Positions 35,781 to 48,575 of a stretch of 64,000 bases of DNA are shown here, piece by piece. How positions within the stretch are numbered: the stretch's first letter is position 1; each line of letters begins with the position of its first letter. Source of the stretch: Manis javanica (taxonomy: Eukaryota > Chordata > Mammalia > Pholidota > Manidae). The translations under genes were made by a program, and so were the position numbers. The notes beneath the pieces are model-generated. The model was not told the DNA's origin and searched no databases. It worked only from the letters and a program-made list of their open reading frames with translations. The stretch covers positions 29,035,343 to 29,099,342 of the forward strand of contig NC_133156.1 of NCBI RefSeq assembly GCF_040802235.1, read 5' to 3'.

Positions 35781-38700
35781 GCACATCACACTAAACATCA
35801 AACCCCACACACACTGAGAACATAACTGCACACTATACGCATGAAACACGGTTCTCAGAGTAGACACAACACGCACAGTGAGGCTGACTGACCAAGCATG
35901 ACCACACACAGTACACACATCACAAATTACTGTCATTACTCAAACAGCCAACCACACATACAACCTGTCAAACACAACCACACACAAATCACAGTCACAC
36001 GTGCAAAATGAACACCACACATACAACACATACAAACCCACACACAACACACACACACACACACACACCACAACAGAAAGAACACCGAATTTATGCAATA
36101 CACATTTCACACACTACACACATCATTCCAAGCACACATAAAACGTACAGCACACAGAGCCTCACAGAATGCGCAATGCCAGATGCACAACATATACACA
36201 AAGCATATCAGTCATAACACACATTTAATATCTCACACAACTTGCAAAACACACAGACCACACAACACACACACAATATGCAACACACAGAGAATACACT
36301 CAACAAAACACAAATCACAGAACAACACATCACACAACACACAAAAGCATCACACACAGAAATTAGCATCACAACTCATAACACACACAACACCCCACAT
36401 TAACAACGTGACACGCACAGAACAACACAACCACTACATACCACACATAAAGCCACACACAACACACACTCAAGAAACAGCCACAGCATACACAAGAAAA
36501 CACCCACAAACACATACATACAGAACACACAGAACCTCTCAGCACGCACACAGGAGAACATAGGAAACAACATACACCACAAACATCACAGGACATAAAA
36601 GCACACAATTCACACAAACAACAGTTCAACGAGTACACGCAACATCCACAATGAGGCACACGACACAAGCACACACAGACAACACATCTCACATCACACA
36701 CATAACCAAACACACACACAGCCTCTCAAACACAGCCAAACACAAATCACAATCACACGTGCCAACCAGGCACGCCACATACGAAACCACATGCAAAACA
36801 CACAACCAACAAATACCCACATAGCGCACATTTCACTCACTACACACCACACACACAATTACGCACAGACACCCCACACTCATATCCACACACGGGCTGC
36901 ACCACGCAAAATGCACACACCCAAATCCCAAAATGTAACGACACATGTCACAAGACACATGCCAGACACATCAAACCACATAATTGCTCACAAAACAAAT
37001 GAACCACATTTCACAGAGTACACACAGCACACACAATGAGGCACACTAAACAAGCAAAACCACACACAGACAACACATTTCACATCACACTCATAACAAG
37101 CAAACACCCACACAACTCAAACACAACCACACACAAGTCACAATCACACACACGAAACACACACCACACACAGCACATGCAAAATGACATGCAAGAAATA
37201 CACAAACCACATCAGAAAGAACACTGAAATTATGAAACACACATTTCATACACTACACACATTGCACAAAGCACACATAAAACATACAGCACACAGAGCC
37301 TCACAGAACACCCAATGCAAAGGACACAACATATATACAAAGCATGTCAGACACAACACACAATAATATCCCACACAACCCTTAAAATACACAGATTACA
37401 CAACACACACACAATACGCAAAACAGATAAGAATACACACAACACACATGCAACTCAGAACACAATACGTTGCACATCACGCAACACACGTGCGGTCACA
37501 CCACACATTAAACATGAAACAGAAAACCCTTCACAGACCACATAACATTCCCAACCATGAACACAACATGCAACACAAGACACCAAACATGCAGCACACG
37601 AAGACACAACCCAAACACACAACACCCAGCACAGAACCATCCACAACCACACCAGTCACACAGCACTCCACGGAGAAGTAAGTACACACAGAACACACAC
37701 TACAAACCACAAACTACCCAAACTGCACAAATCGCATACACAACAGTAACAACACAGAAAGAACACAACACACAGGAAACACACACAACCACATAAACAC
37801 CTCCACACACACTAAACCAGCAAATCACAGACTTCAAAGCAAAAAACACACAATAACAGCATGCAAAATATTACACAACACAGAAATAACACACACACAA
37901 TAACACACCACTACAAAACACGCCCTGCCATATACACAAAAGACAACGCACTTCACACATAACACAAAACCCAACACAAAGCACAACAGAAAGAAGGCGC
38001 ACAACAATGTGTGTGACATTAAAAGAGACACATCAATACATTACCACAACACACGAAATAATACACATCACAGAACAAATACATCACATAAACACACACA
38101 AGCATCACACACAAATTGAACATCACAACTCACAGCACACACAACAACCCTGCATTAACAACCAAAACACAGACTGACGCAACCACTACATACCACACAC
38201 ACAACACACACTCAAGGAATAACCACAACAAACACAGGTAAACACCTACAAACACAAAGGTATCGAGAACACATACAAACTCAAAACGCAAACATATAAA
38301 CAACACACACCACAAACATCAAATGAGGCACACTGCACAAGCAAAACCACATACAGATAACACATCTCGCCTCAGACACACAACCACTCAAACACAACCA
38401 CACGCAAATCACAATCACACATGCAAAACACACACAACACTCACAAATCCGTAGACAAATCACACATAACCGACGAAGAAGATGAATAGCACACATGTCA
38501 CGCACTACATGCTACAAACACAACCACACACAGACACACCACGCATACATCCTCACACAGGAGCACAATGCAGAACACCCACACAACACAGAAACACACA
38601 ACACAATAGTCAGTACACACACCACACCCTCCAAGGCACGTAACCGCTCACAATACACATGAAGAACTGCACAGACTATGTACTGCACACACCAAGAGAC

Positions 38701-39433
38701 ACACTAAACAAGCACAACCACACACAGTCAACACATTACACATCATATGAATAACTCAGCAAGACACACACACACACAACCTCTCTAACACAATAACACA
38801 CAAATCACAATCACACACAAAACTGTCACAGCACATACAAATCCACACGCAACTGACGAAAACACATCCAACACACATACAACGCACTACACACAGCACA
38901 CACAACCACAAGCACAGTACAGAGCACACACAGACCCACATGCAGTCAGCACTACCAATCCCCACCCCGCCACACACACACCAAGCACAGGCACACAGCA
39001 TGTCCGTCACAAGGCTAAATCAACATCACACGCAACGCTGAAATTACACAGACCACCCAACATCTACCCGGTATGTAACACACAGAAGGCATATAGACAG
39101 CACTCACACAACCCAGAGCACAGTACATAACACAACAGACCAAAGAAAGACCAGACACATTTCACACTAAACATTAGACTGGAAGCCACACACCAAACAC
39201 GCAACACAGACAACCACCGACAGATAACTCATCATAAAAGGCAAAATATACATTGCACAAAGATGCGCTCAATGCACACAAAACACAAATACCAGCATCG
39301 CACAAATAACACGCGACACAGTGAAAAATACACAGAACAGTGTACTCAACAAGCAATATGGAACCTCACATATTACATACAAAATACACACAGCACGGAC
39401 AACACACAACACACAGAAAACAAGCAAGACCCA
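35781..39433 (-). repeat. CA-rich array, inverted relative of the GT array
   Basis: This 3.65-kb block is A and C rich on the plus strand. Its reverse complement carries the same phrases as the GT block in the same order. GGGTTGTGTGAG reads from 39114 (compare 25065 and 28517), TCTCTTGGTGTGTGC from 38699 (compare 25451 and 28901) and a CCTCAT landmark from 38328 (compare 25865). Reading inward from 39433 it starts like 28217 and continues for about one higher-order unit. It ends abruptly against L1-D. Confidence 0.9.
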
Positions 39434-42400
39434 CAGACTGCACCAATCAAAAGACATAGAGTCACTGAATGGATAAAAAATCAAGACCCATATATATGCT
39501 GCTTACAAGAGACTCAACTCAAACCCAAAGGCATGCACAGACTAAAAGTCAAGGGATGGAGAAAGATATTTCACGCAAACAATAGGGAGAAAAAAGCAGG
39601 AGTTGCTGTACTAGTATCAGACAAAATAGACTTCAAAACAAACAAAGTAACAAGAGATAAAGAAGACATTACATAATGATAAAGGGCTCAGTCCAACAAG
39701 AGGATATAATCATTATAAATATATATGCACCCAACACAGGAGCACCAGCATATGTGAAACAAATACTAACAGAACTAAAGGAAGAAATAGACTGCAATGC
39801 ATTCAACACACCATTCACTCCAAAGGACAGATCCACCAGATAGAAAATAAGTAAGGACACAGAGGCACTGAACAACACACTAGAACAGATAGACCTAATA
39901 GACATCTATAGAACTCTACACTCAAAAGCAACAGTATACGCATTCTTCTCAAGTGCACATGGAACATTCTGCAGAATAGACCACATACTAGGCCACAAAA
40001 AGAGCCTCCGTAAATTAAAAAAGATAGAAATCCTACCAACCAACTTTTCAGACCACAAAGGTATAAAACTAGAAATAAATTGTACCAAGAAAGCAAAAAG
40101 GCTCACAAACACATGGAGGCTTAACAACACGCTTCTAAATAGTCAATGGATCAATGACCAAATTAAAATGGAGATCCAGCAATATATGGAAATAAATGAC
40201 AACAACACAAAGCCCCAACTTCTGTGGGACACAGCGAAAGCAGTCTTAAGAGGAAAGTATATAGCAATCCAGGCATATTTAAAGAAGGAAGAACAAACCC
40301 AAATGAATAGTCTAACGTCATAGTTATCAAAATTGGAAAAAGAAGAACAAATGAGGCCTGAAGTCAGCAGAAGGAGGGACATAATAAAGATCAGAGAAGA
40401 AATAAAGTTGAGAAGAATAAAACAATAGAAAAAATCAATGAAACCAAGAGCTGGTACTTTGATAAAATAAACAAAATAGATAAGCCTCTAGCCAGACTTA
40501 TTAAGAGAAAAAGAGAGTCAACACGCATCAACAGAATTAGAAACGAGAAAGGAAAAACCATGACGGACCCCACAGAAATACAAAGAATTATTAGAGAATA
40601 CTATGAAAACCTATATACTAACAAGCTGGAAAACCTAAGAGAAATGGACAACTTCTTAGAAAAATACAACCTTCCAAGACTGACCCAGAAAGAAACAGAA
40701 AATCTAAACAGACCAATTACCAGCAATGAAATTGAATTGGTAATCAAAAAACTACCCAAGAACAAAACCCCCGAGCCGGATGGATTTACCTCGGAATTTT
40801 TTCAGACATACAGAGAAGACATAATACCCATTCTCCTTAAAGTTTTCCAAAAAATAGAAGAGGAGGGAATACTCCCAAACTCATTCTATGAAGCCAACAT
40901 CACCCTAATACGAAAACCAGGCAAAGACCTCACCAAAAAGGAAAATTACAGACCAATATCCCTGATGAACGTAGATGCAAAAATACTCAATAAAATATTA
41001 GCAAACCGAATTCAAAAATATATCAAGAGGATCATACACCACAACCAAGTGGGATTAATCCCAGGGATGCAGGGATAGTACAACATTGAAAATCCATCAA
41101 CATCATCCACCACATAAACAAACAGACAAAAACCACATGATCATCTCCATAGATGCTGAAAAAGCATTCAAAAAAATTCAACATCCATTCATGATAAAAA
41201 CTCTCAGCAAAATGGGTATAGAGGGCAAGTACCTCAACATAATAAAGGCCATATACAATAAACCCACAGCCAACATCATACTTAACAGCGAGAAGCTGAA
41301 AGCTTTTCCTCTGAGATCAGGAACAAGACAGGGATGCCCTCTCTCCCCACTGTTATTTAACATAGTACTGGAGGTCCTAGCCACGGCAATTAGACAAAAC
41401 AAAGAAATACAAGGGATCCAGGTGGGTATAGAAGACGTTAAACTATCACTATTTGCAGACGACATGATATTATACATAAAAAACACTAAAGACTCCACTC
41501 CAAAATTACTAGAACTGATATCAGAATACAGCAAAGTTGCAGGATACAAAATTAACACAGAAATCTGTGGCTTTCCTATACACTAACAATGAATCGATAG
41601 AAAGAGAAATCAGGAAAACAATTCCATTCACAATTGCATCAAAGTGAATAAAATACCTAGGAATAAACCTAACCAAAGAAGTGAAAGACCTATACCCTGA
41701 AAACTATGACACTCTTAAGAGAAGTTAAAGAGGACACTAACAAATGGAAAATCATCCCATGCTCTTGGCTAGGAAGAATTAATATCGTCAAAATGGCCAT
41801 CCTGCCCAAAGCAATATACAGATTTGATGCAATCCCTATGAAATTACCAACAGCATTCTTCAATGAACTGGAACAAATAGTTCAAAAATTCATATGAAAA
41901 CACCAAAGACCCCAAATAGCCAAAGCAATTCTGAGAAGGAAGAATAAAGTGTTGGGGGGGCGGGGAATCTCACTCCCCAACTTCAAGCTCTACTACAAAG
42001 CCACAGTAATCAAGACAGTTTGGTACTGGCACAAGAACAGAACCACAGACCAGTGGAACAGAATAGAGACTCCAGACATTAACCCAAACATATATGGTCA
42101 AGTAATAAATGATAAAGGAGCCATGAACATGCAATGGAGAAATGAAGGTCTCTTCAACAGATGGTGCTGGCAAAACTGGACAGTTACATGTAAGAGAATG
42201 AAACTGGATCACTGTCTAACCCCATACACAAAAGTAAATTAGAAATGGATCAAAGACCTGAATGTAAGTCATGAAACCATAACAGTCTTAGAAAAAAACA
42301 TAGGCAAAAATCTCTTGGATGTGAACATTAGCGACTTCTTCATGAATATATCTCCCTGGGCAAGGAAAACAAAAGCAAAAATGAACAAGTGGGACTATAT

Positions 42401-43170
42401 CAAGCTGAAAAGCTTCTGTATAGCAAAGGACACCATCAATAGAACAAAAAGGTACCCTACAGTATGGGAGAATATATTCATAAATGACAGATCTGATGAA
42501 GGGTTGACATCCAAAATATATAAAGAGCTCATGCACTTCAACAAACAAAAAGCAAATAATCCAGTTAAAAAATGGGCAGAGGAACTGAACAGATAGTTCT
42601 CCAAAGAAGAAATTCAGATGGCCAACAGACACATGAAAAGATGCTCCACATCACTAGTCATCAGAGAAATGCAAATTAAAACCACAATGAGATATCACCT
42701 CACACCTGTAAGGATCACAACCATTCAAAAGACAAACAGCAACAAATTTTGACAAGGTTGTGGAGAAAGGGGAACCCTCCTACACTGCTGGTGGGAATGT
42801 AAATTAATTCAACCATTGTGGAAAGCAATATGGAGGTTCCTCAAAATAGACTTAACATTTGACCCAGGAATTCTACTTCTAGGAATTTACCCTAAGGATG
42901 CAGCACTCCAGTTTGAAAAAGACAGATGCACCCCTATGTTTATCGCAGCACTATTTACAATAGCCAAGAAATGGAAGCAACCTAAGTGTCCATCAGTAGA
43001 TGAATGGATAAAGAAGATGTGGTACATATACACAATGGAATATTATTCAGCCATAAGAAGAAAACAAATCCTACCATTTGCATCAACATGGATGGAGCTA
43101 GAGGATATTATGCTCGGTGAAATAAGGTAAGCAGAGAAAAACAAATACCAAATGATTTCACGCATCTGTG
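39434..43170 (+). pseudogene. L1-D ORF2 remnant
   Basis: Pieces in order are the endonuclease (ICCLQETQLKPKG near 39500, then from about 39677), the linker to 40555, and the N-terminal reverse transcriptase 40560-41078. Then come the catalytic part 41086-41586 with [12 protein letters not shown], and downstream pieces 41706-41897, 41949-42242, 42315-42596 and 42816-43130. Each boundary is a stop or frameshift, for example TAG at 41078 and TAA in place of a Gln codon near 43130. The C-terminal [13 protein letters not shown] block is present. Not functional. Confidence 0.93.
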
Positions 43171-43493
43171 GAGTATAAGAACAAAGGAAAAACTGAAGGA
43201 ACAAAACAGCAGCAGAATCACAGAACCCAAGAATGGACTAACAGTTATCAAAGGGAAAGAGACTGGGGAGAATGGGAGGGTAGGGAGGGATAAGGGGGGG
43301 AAGAAGAAAGGGGGTATTTTGATTAGCATGTATAATGTGGGGGGTGGGGTAAAGGGGAGGGCTTTGCAACAGAGAGAAGACAAGTGGTGATTCTACATTT
43401 TACTATGCTGATGGACAGTGACTGTAATGGGGTTTGTGGGGGGGACTTGGGGTAGGGGAGAGCCTAGTAAACATAATGTTCTTCAAAAAAAAA
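39434..43493 (+). mobile_element. L1 LINE (L1-D), 5' truncated, plus strand
   Basis: The element begins inside the 5' end of ORF2 (CACCAATCAAAAGACATAGA) directly after CA satellite. It continues through the whole ORF2 and 3' UTR to an A tail at about 43484-43494. The 3' UTR holds runs of G at about 43260-43345 and 43435-43455. Sequence is close to L1-A and L1-B. No convincing target duplication is seen, and the 3' flank is not satellite. Confidence 0.93.
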
Positions 43494-43494
43494 A

Positions 43495-43716
43495 ATAATC
43501 TCATTTTTCACTGAATTGGCACCTTACTATTATTTGAGCGTGTAATAGTGATTTCATATCAGTGGTGTCACTTCTCTGCCAGAGGTCCCTTGAGTTAAAA
43601 TCAAATTGGCTGTTGTACATGTGGCCTCTGCCATGTCCTGGCACAGCCTGGTGCCAGCAGTGATGTGCCTGTGGTCGAAATGAACATTTGGGAGACAGCG
43701 GAATGTAACAAAGCAC
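43495..43716. other. Short non-coding segment between L1-D and the retroposon
   Basis: No gene or repeat is recognised. It carries the upstream copy of the putative 8-bp target duplication at 43709-43716. Confidence 0.4.
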
Positions 43717-44073
43717 ATACAGGAGACAACGAATTTGACCGGATCTGTACTGTTGGAACTCAACCAGGAGTTGGGAGGGGTGCAAGGTGTAGCACTCCAA
43801 AATCTTATGACTATAGACAATCTACAGTTAAAAGAACAAATGGGAGGTGAACAGATCCCAGAAATGGGCTGCTTTAATTTGTCTGATTTTTCTCAGACTG
43901 TTCAAGTACAGTTGGACAATATCCATCATATCATAGACAAACTTTCACAAATGCCTAGGGTGCCTAAATGGTTTTCTTGGTTTCACTGGAGATGGATGGT
44001 AATTATAGATTTGCTTTGTTTATGTCACCGTATTCCTATTATGTTAATATGTGTGTACAAATTAGTAGTTTAA
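43717..44073 (+). pseudogene. Retroviral env transmembrane-subunit remnant
   Basis: A short open stretch corresponds to the membrane-proximal half of an endogenous retroviral Env TM subunit. It contains a LQNLMTIDNLQLKE segment resembling the heptad/immunosuppressive-like region, then what would be a CX6CC-type motif in which two Cys positions read Gly. After that come a QTVQVQLDNIHHIIDKL helix, a Trp-rich membrane-proximal stretch and a hydrophobic anchor ending VYKLVV. The surface subunit and the N-terminal TM part are absent. It is an old, truncated and non-functional genome copy; class I (gamma-like) affinity is inferred from the motif layout. Confidence 0.7.
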
Positions 44074-45021
44074 AACCTATACATACTTAAGGTACTCTAC
44101 AAGAAGATATGTCAAAGAAATAATCAATCCTCCCATGTTTTCTTCCATATGTTACCTCTATAGCTTTTCTTCTTCCTTCCTAATTACAACCCTTAAATAG
44201 AATTCGTGCCTCATATAGAATTTACCGAGTATCATAATTCCTCCAGGTGGTAAAGATACCTCGAGACAAGTGCTGGGCATAGAAGCCACAGGGCATAAAT
44301 CTGCAAAGAAGTAAAAAGCTAACCTTTTCAGACAATATGGCTTCTCTCTCACTTACCAACTTTACATTTCCCTGTATGGCCCCGGAAGATGACTGGTTAG
44401 CCAGAGACGAGTAAGATTCCTCAAGGGAGGAACAACCTAAGACAGGCACAGTCGCAGGGGGGCCATCAGGTGAGAAATTGGGGATCAACAGAGGTGAGGC
44501 TCAGAACCTCACCCCCCCCGTTTTGAGAGAAATCTTCTGCATCCGTGGATGTTTTGCTGCCCTTGTCTAGCTTGGATTAATACTTAGTCCATAGGCACAC
44601 ACCTGATCATCTACATTTGCCCTCTTACAGCACTAAACTATGTTTTCTACCTTTATCTTGCATCTACCTACCACTTCAGCATTTTATTAAAAATAAAAAT
44701 AATAATAATAATAAAGGGAGAAATGTGGGATCAACATATAAATCAAGTATAAAAATCAAACGAATATGCATATTTGACCTGATTGTTTATAGTTCATAAT
44801 GCGTGATCAAAACCAAATGTTTCTGTGATGAATTCCCTTGTACTGTTCACCATGTAAGAATTTATTCACTATGTAAGAATTCGTTCACCATGTAAGAACT
44901 TGTTCGTTATGCTTCAGAAGATTGGAGACTGATGAGAGTTAGGCTTGAGATGGATTAATGATTGTACATTGAGCATTGACCCCCTCTACTGAATTTTATT
45001 GTTGTTAACAACCATTTGATC

Positions 45022-45027
45022 AATAAA
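45022..45027 (+). terminator. Polyadenylation signal of retroposon copy 1
   Basis: AATAAA lies 18 nt upstream of the A-rich tail. The reverse complement TTTATT stands at the corresponding place in copy 2 (49681-49686). Confidence 0.75.
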
Positions 45028-45289
45028 TATGAGAGATGCCCTCTCAAAAAAACAAACAAACAAAAAAAAGCAAAGCACCTCAGCCTCTCTAGAAAGAGAA
45101 ATGTTATCCTGCACTTTTCTCTTATTTCTGTTGAAGTATCTTTTCCTTTTATGAGAAAATATAGACATGGTTTGCATGCATTAAAAAAAAAGAAAACTTG
45201 TATGCTGGAAAGGACATTAGCTAAATAAAATATTTAGGTTCTTAGCTTTATTCATTTGGAACAGACATCAAGGCTAGATTATTAGCTGT

Positions 45290-45425
45290 TACTTAGCTGT
45301 TAGCTATGTGACTTGAGGAATATCAACTTCTCTTGAGTCTTGATTTTCTTGTATGTAAGGTAAGAATTATGATTCCCATCACATAGGGTTATTGTAATGA
45401 ATGTAAGTTATACAAGTGTTGGTTT
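45290..45425 (+). repeat. MIR SINE fragment, plus strand
   Basis: TTAGCTATGTGACTTGAGGA, then TTTTCTTGTATGTAAGG, then CATCACATAGGGTTATTGTA match the MIR core and 3' part. It lies in what was a CEP290 intron. Confidence 0.6.
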
Positions 45426-45536
45426 CAAATATTAGGAATTAACAGCGAGTATAATAATGAGCCTATAATATTGGTACTTTATATTATACTCTCTAAAATA
45501 TTTGGTCAAATAAAAAGTTAATATATTCTTTTGCAG

Positions 45537-47343
45537 TCTGGTAGAAGTGGAAAGACAATTCCAGAATTAGAAAAAACCATTGGTTTAATGAAAAAAGTAG
45601 TTGAAAAAGTCCAAAGGGAAAATGAACAATTGAAAAAAGCATCAGGAATAATGACCAGTGAAAAAATGGCTACTATTGAGCTGGAAAATGAAAAGATGAA
45701 GGTAATATTTAAAATATGATCATGGGGTAGAATGTTTTATCACTGTAATTTGTATTAGTTTTTTAGGAAAATTTTAAATGTACTGCATAAAATTGTTTTA
45801 ATGGATGCAATAGATAGTTTACACTACAGAGAAAAAACTTCACTGGAGACAAGCTAAGAGTTATTAGAGTAACTCCAATTGGTCATATTATTTCAAGATC
45901 AATGGTTCTCCCTCTGGCAACATAACATAATTACGTGTGTCTTTTAAAAAAAATGCAGATGTCTACACACCCACTTCTGAGATTGATTAGATTTTTTTGG
46001 GATATTGTGATTTTTTTTAAGTCATCACTTTATTCTAATGTTTAGCCAAGGTGGGGAATGTTTACTTCAGATGACTGGTATTAAAGGGAAGACTTTAATT
46101 CTATCAAATATGGGCTCTAAAACTATTTGGAAATAAGTTTAGTGAGTTTACAAGGTGATATTTTATTTCATTTCAATAATGTATAGTTTTTACTACTAGG
46201 CTAAAGTGGAACAAGTCAAAGCTCACCTGGACGTCAGCTGAGCATGCACCATGAGTCCACGACCAAAGGCACTGAGAAAATTGTTGCTGAAAACGAAAAG
46301 CTTCGTAAAGAACTTAAAAAAGTATGACTTTCATTGCTAATTATTACTTTTTATTTTAACTAACACATCTTATAAAAACAATGAAAAGTGATGAGAGTGT
46401 CTATTCAAAGTAGATAGTAAAAGAGATTTAGAAAGTTTGTGATTCTGCTTGCCACTTTCACCATGAGGAACCTTGAAAATAAAAAATTAATGAATTAAGA
46501 GCCAGTAAATGTAGAGGCTACATGGTTGGGATTCAAATCCTAGCTCTGTTACTTGTCAGCTGTGGGAACCAGGGCCAGCTGCTAGCCCCTCTCCATCCCC
46601 CCATTTCCTTATCTATAACATCGGGAAGTGAGATAATATTGGTGCACATGACTTAGAACAATGTTTGATGTACAGAAAGGAGTATGTGCAACTTTTGTTA
46701 AACAGTAAGATTCCTTTCTATTTAACTGGCAAAAATATATTCCTTGCCCCAGACAGTGGGTAGTGGGTGGTGGTATTTATATGGATGATGCAGTGAATAA
46801 ATTGAAATTAATATTTTTAAACTAGTTACTATACAATAGTATCTAAATATACTGTGAGGCCAGAGTGATACTTTGCTTTGGATATGGATGTTTAATAGTG
46901 GCAATAATTTATGATACTTACACATAGTTTATGTTTATGGCTAGAGTCAAAACATTTTGAAATGTGTAAAGACAAACTATCTCTATCTCATTATTCTATA
47001 AATATTACAAAGATGACTAATTTAAAGGGACCAAATGACAAACTTAAAATAACTACTAGAGTAAAATACTTGTAAATACATTTTTCTATCCTCATTTACA
47101 TTGGTGGTTCTAATATGATCATATTGCTGTTTTAGAGTAAAGGAAATGTTGGATTTTTATTGCAGTTTTAATCAGCATTTAGAGTTCATTTTTGTTTTCT
47201 AATTTCTAGCAATAATTTTGAATATATTGCACCTATGAGAGTATTATGTTTCATCATAGTACACTAATTGGCTCCTAATGACAGAAAACTGAAGCTGCAG
47301 AGAACCTGCGGATAGCTGGGAATAGAGATATTGAATGAGAAGA
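45537..47343 (+). pseudogene. CEP290: Unprocessed CEP290 pseudogene fragment (three exons)
   Basis: CEP290 is a large coiled-coil protein of the ciliary transition zone. Three blocks matching its C-terminal coiled coil occur in order with intron-like DNA between them. Exon A (45537-45701) encodes 55 intact codons, including TIPELEKTIGLMKKVVEKVQ, with a TTTTGCAG acceptor and a GGTAAT donor. Exon B (46200-46321) encodes KAHL..QLSMHHES.TKGTEKIVAENEKLRKELKK but has lost one base near 46230, so the main frame hits TGA. Exon C starts at 47285 with TEAAENLRIAGN, contains a TGA, and loses similarity near 47343. Retained introns mean a DNA-level duplication, not a processed copy. The rest of the gene is not in the window. 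Identity comes from recognising the protein; the exon numbers are not assigned. Confidence 0.85.
46500..46690 (+). repeat. MIR SINE, plus strand
   Basis: GGGATTCAAATCCTAGCTCT, GTTACTTGTCAGCTGTGGGA, CCATTTCCTTATCTATAACA and GACTTAGAACAATG follow the MIR consensus. It sits in the intron between CEP290 exons B and C. Confidence 0.85.
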
Positions 47344-48575
47344 TTAGCTCTTTCCCGATGAACTGTTTGGTTGGTGATTTTTCCTTTCCTCTCATCGTCA
47401 GTCTTTACCTTCCTTAAAATGTCTAAGGAACTTAGGTGGCAGGGCACGGGACAGAGCAGAGCAGAGGCTGGGCTCTGGGCGTTAGAGCTGGGTGGGCAGC
47501 ACGAAGCTGATGGTGCCCAGCTTCTCCTACCTGCTCTTTTTTTCCAGCTACAACTCAACTTCTTCATTGTGTTCATTTTCTACCTCAAGTATAAGCCAGG
47601 CACAGTTAAGCTGTCTCGTCACAACCTGCGCCATGCTAGATCTGGGCCGCGCTGCAATTGACAGTTACATTCTGGGCAACTTATTCTTCAAAGAGTCTAG
47701 ACGGATGAATTCAGCAACAGCTCTAGTGTCTTCCTGGCCTCTGTGTTCTGGCACTAGATTTTCTCCACCCCATGAGCCATTTCTACAAATATATGTGACT
47801 GCCTTTCCCATAAACTGTGGCTATGAAAGGGGTGATGGGGATTCACGAGTAAGCATTCATACATTCACTGCCACTATCACGAGAAGTTTAACATGACTCT
47901 GATAAGTCAGTAAAAGGCTATGGTGTCATTTTCATTTCCAGACTGCTCAGCAGCTGCTTCAAGGAGTATAGAAGCCAGAGAGCAAGGAGATTGTGCCGTG
48001 TCCTTTCCCGTTAAAGTTATCCTGTATGAAGTAACATCTACTGGCCCTATTTGGAAAGGCAAAGTCATCTTTATCTTACCATATTAACAGAGTTCCTCAT
48101 GTCCACATATTTCCAGTTTCCCCTTTGATGTTCACCTGCTGATTAGAATGGACTTGATGAGAGGTTGATTGGTGGTCACCGTCAATACAACTAGGACAGG
48201 AGCCTCAGCACTGAGACTACAGCAAGGCCCACAGTGGGCCTGCTGCACTGCACTTGCCTGTCAGCCAAAGGGAAGGCTATGCAAGTAGATCAGAGGGCAG
48301 CCCGGGTGGTCAGGCAGTCCTAGAGAAGGGTCCTCGTTCCTATCCTAATACCCTACTAAGAGCACTGAGAATCCACTCGTTCCCCCTGCGGCCCTCTCTC
48401 ACTTCTACCAGAGGGCAAGTGTGAGGGTTTGGTGAAATAGCATTTGTGATAGTATAAAGGGGAAAAGGAGTCACTTTTGCCTGCTTTGGACCCCAGAGAG
48501 GCTCTCAACCAGCAGTGCTATCACAGCTGGTTTCTTGGTTGGTCCTTTATTTCCTTCTACAGTCACATATGGACT
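47344..48575. other. Non-coding stretch right of the CEP290 fragment
   Basis: A change of sequence at about 47343 ends the CEP290 similarity. Overlapping open frames near 47371-47896 (up to 134 codons) contain a hydrophobic stretch but match nothing I recognise and have no conserved start or splice context. I see no clear repeat. Confidence 0.35.

Larger units (their letters stand above)
43717..45070 (+). mobile_element. Polyadenylated ERV 3'-end retroposon, copy 1
   Basis: The plus-strand order is an env TM remnant (to about 44073), a non-coding region and LTR-like sequence, then AATAAA at 45022-45027 followed 18 nt later by an A-rich tail from 45046. CAAAGCAC occurs at 43709-43716 and again at 45071-45078, a possible target duplication. 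A tail directly after a polyadenylation signal, with no second LTR part beyond it, indicates that a retroviral transcript was reverse transcribed in trans, probably by L1. Copy 2 at 49651-51300 ends the same way. Confidence 0.8.

Noticed and set aside
35781-39433. Possible CRISPR-like or telomeric repeat in the CA-rich block
   Set aside because: There are no fixed-length repeats with unique spacers and no TTAGGG units. It is an inverted relative of the GT satellite in a mammalian genome.
44685-44715. (AAT)n tract as a separate microsatellite
   Set aside because: The same tract is present in the second retroposon copy at about 49995-50012, so it belongs to that element.
47371-47896. Open frames of 96 and 134 codons with a hydrophobic segment after the CEP290 fragment
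   Set aside because: I could not link them to any protein family. They overlap each other in different frames and have no exon signals.
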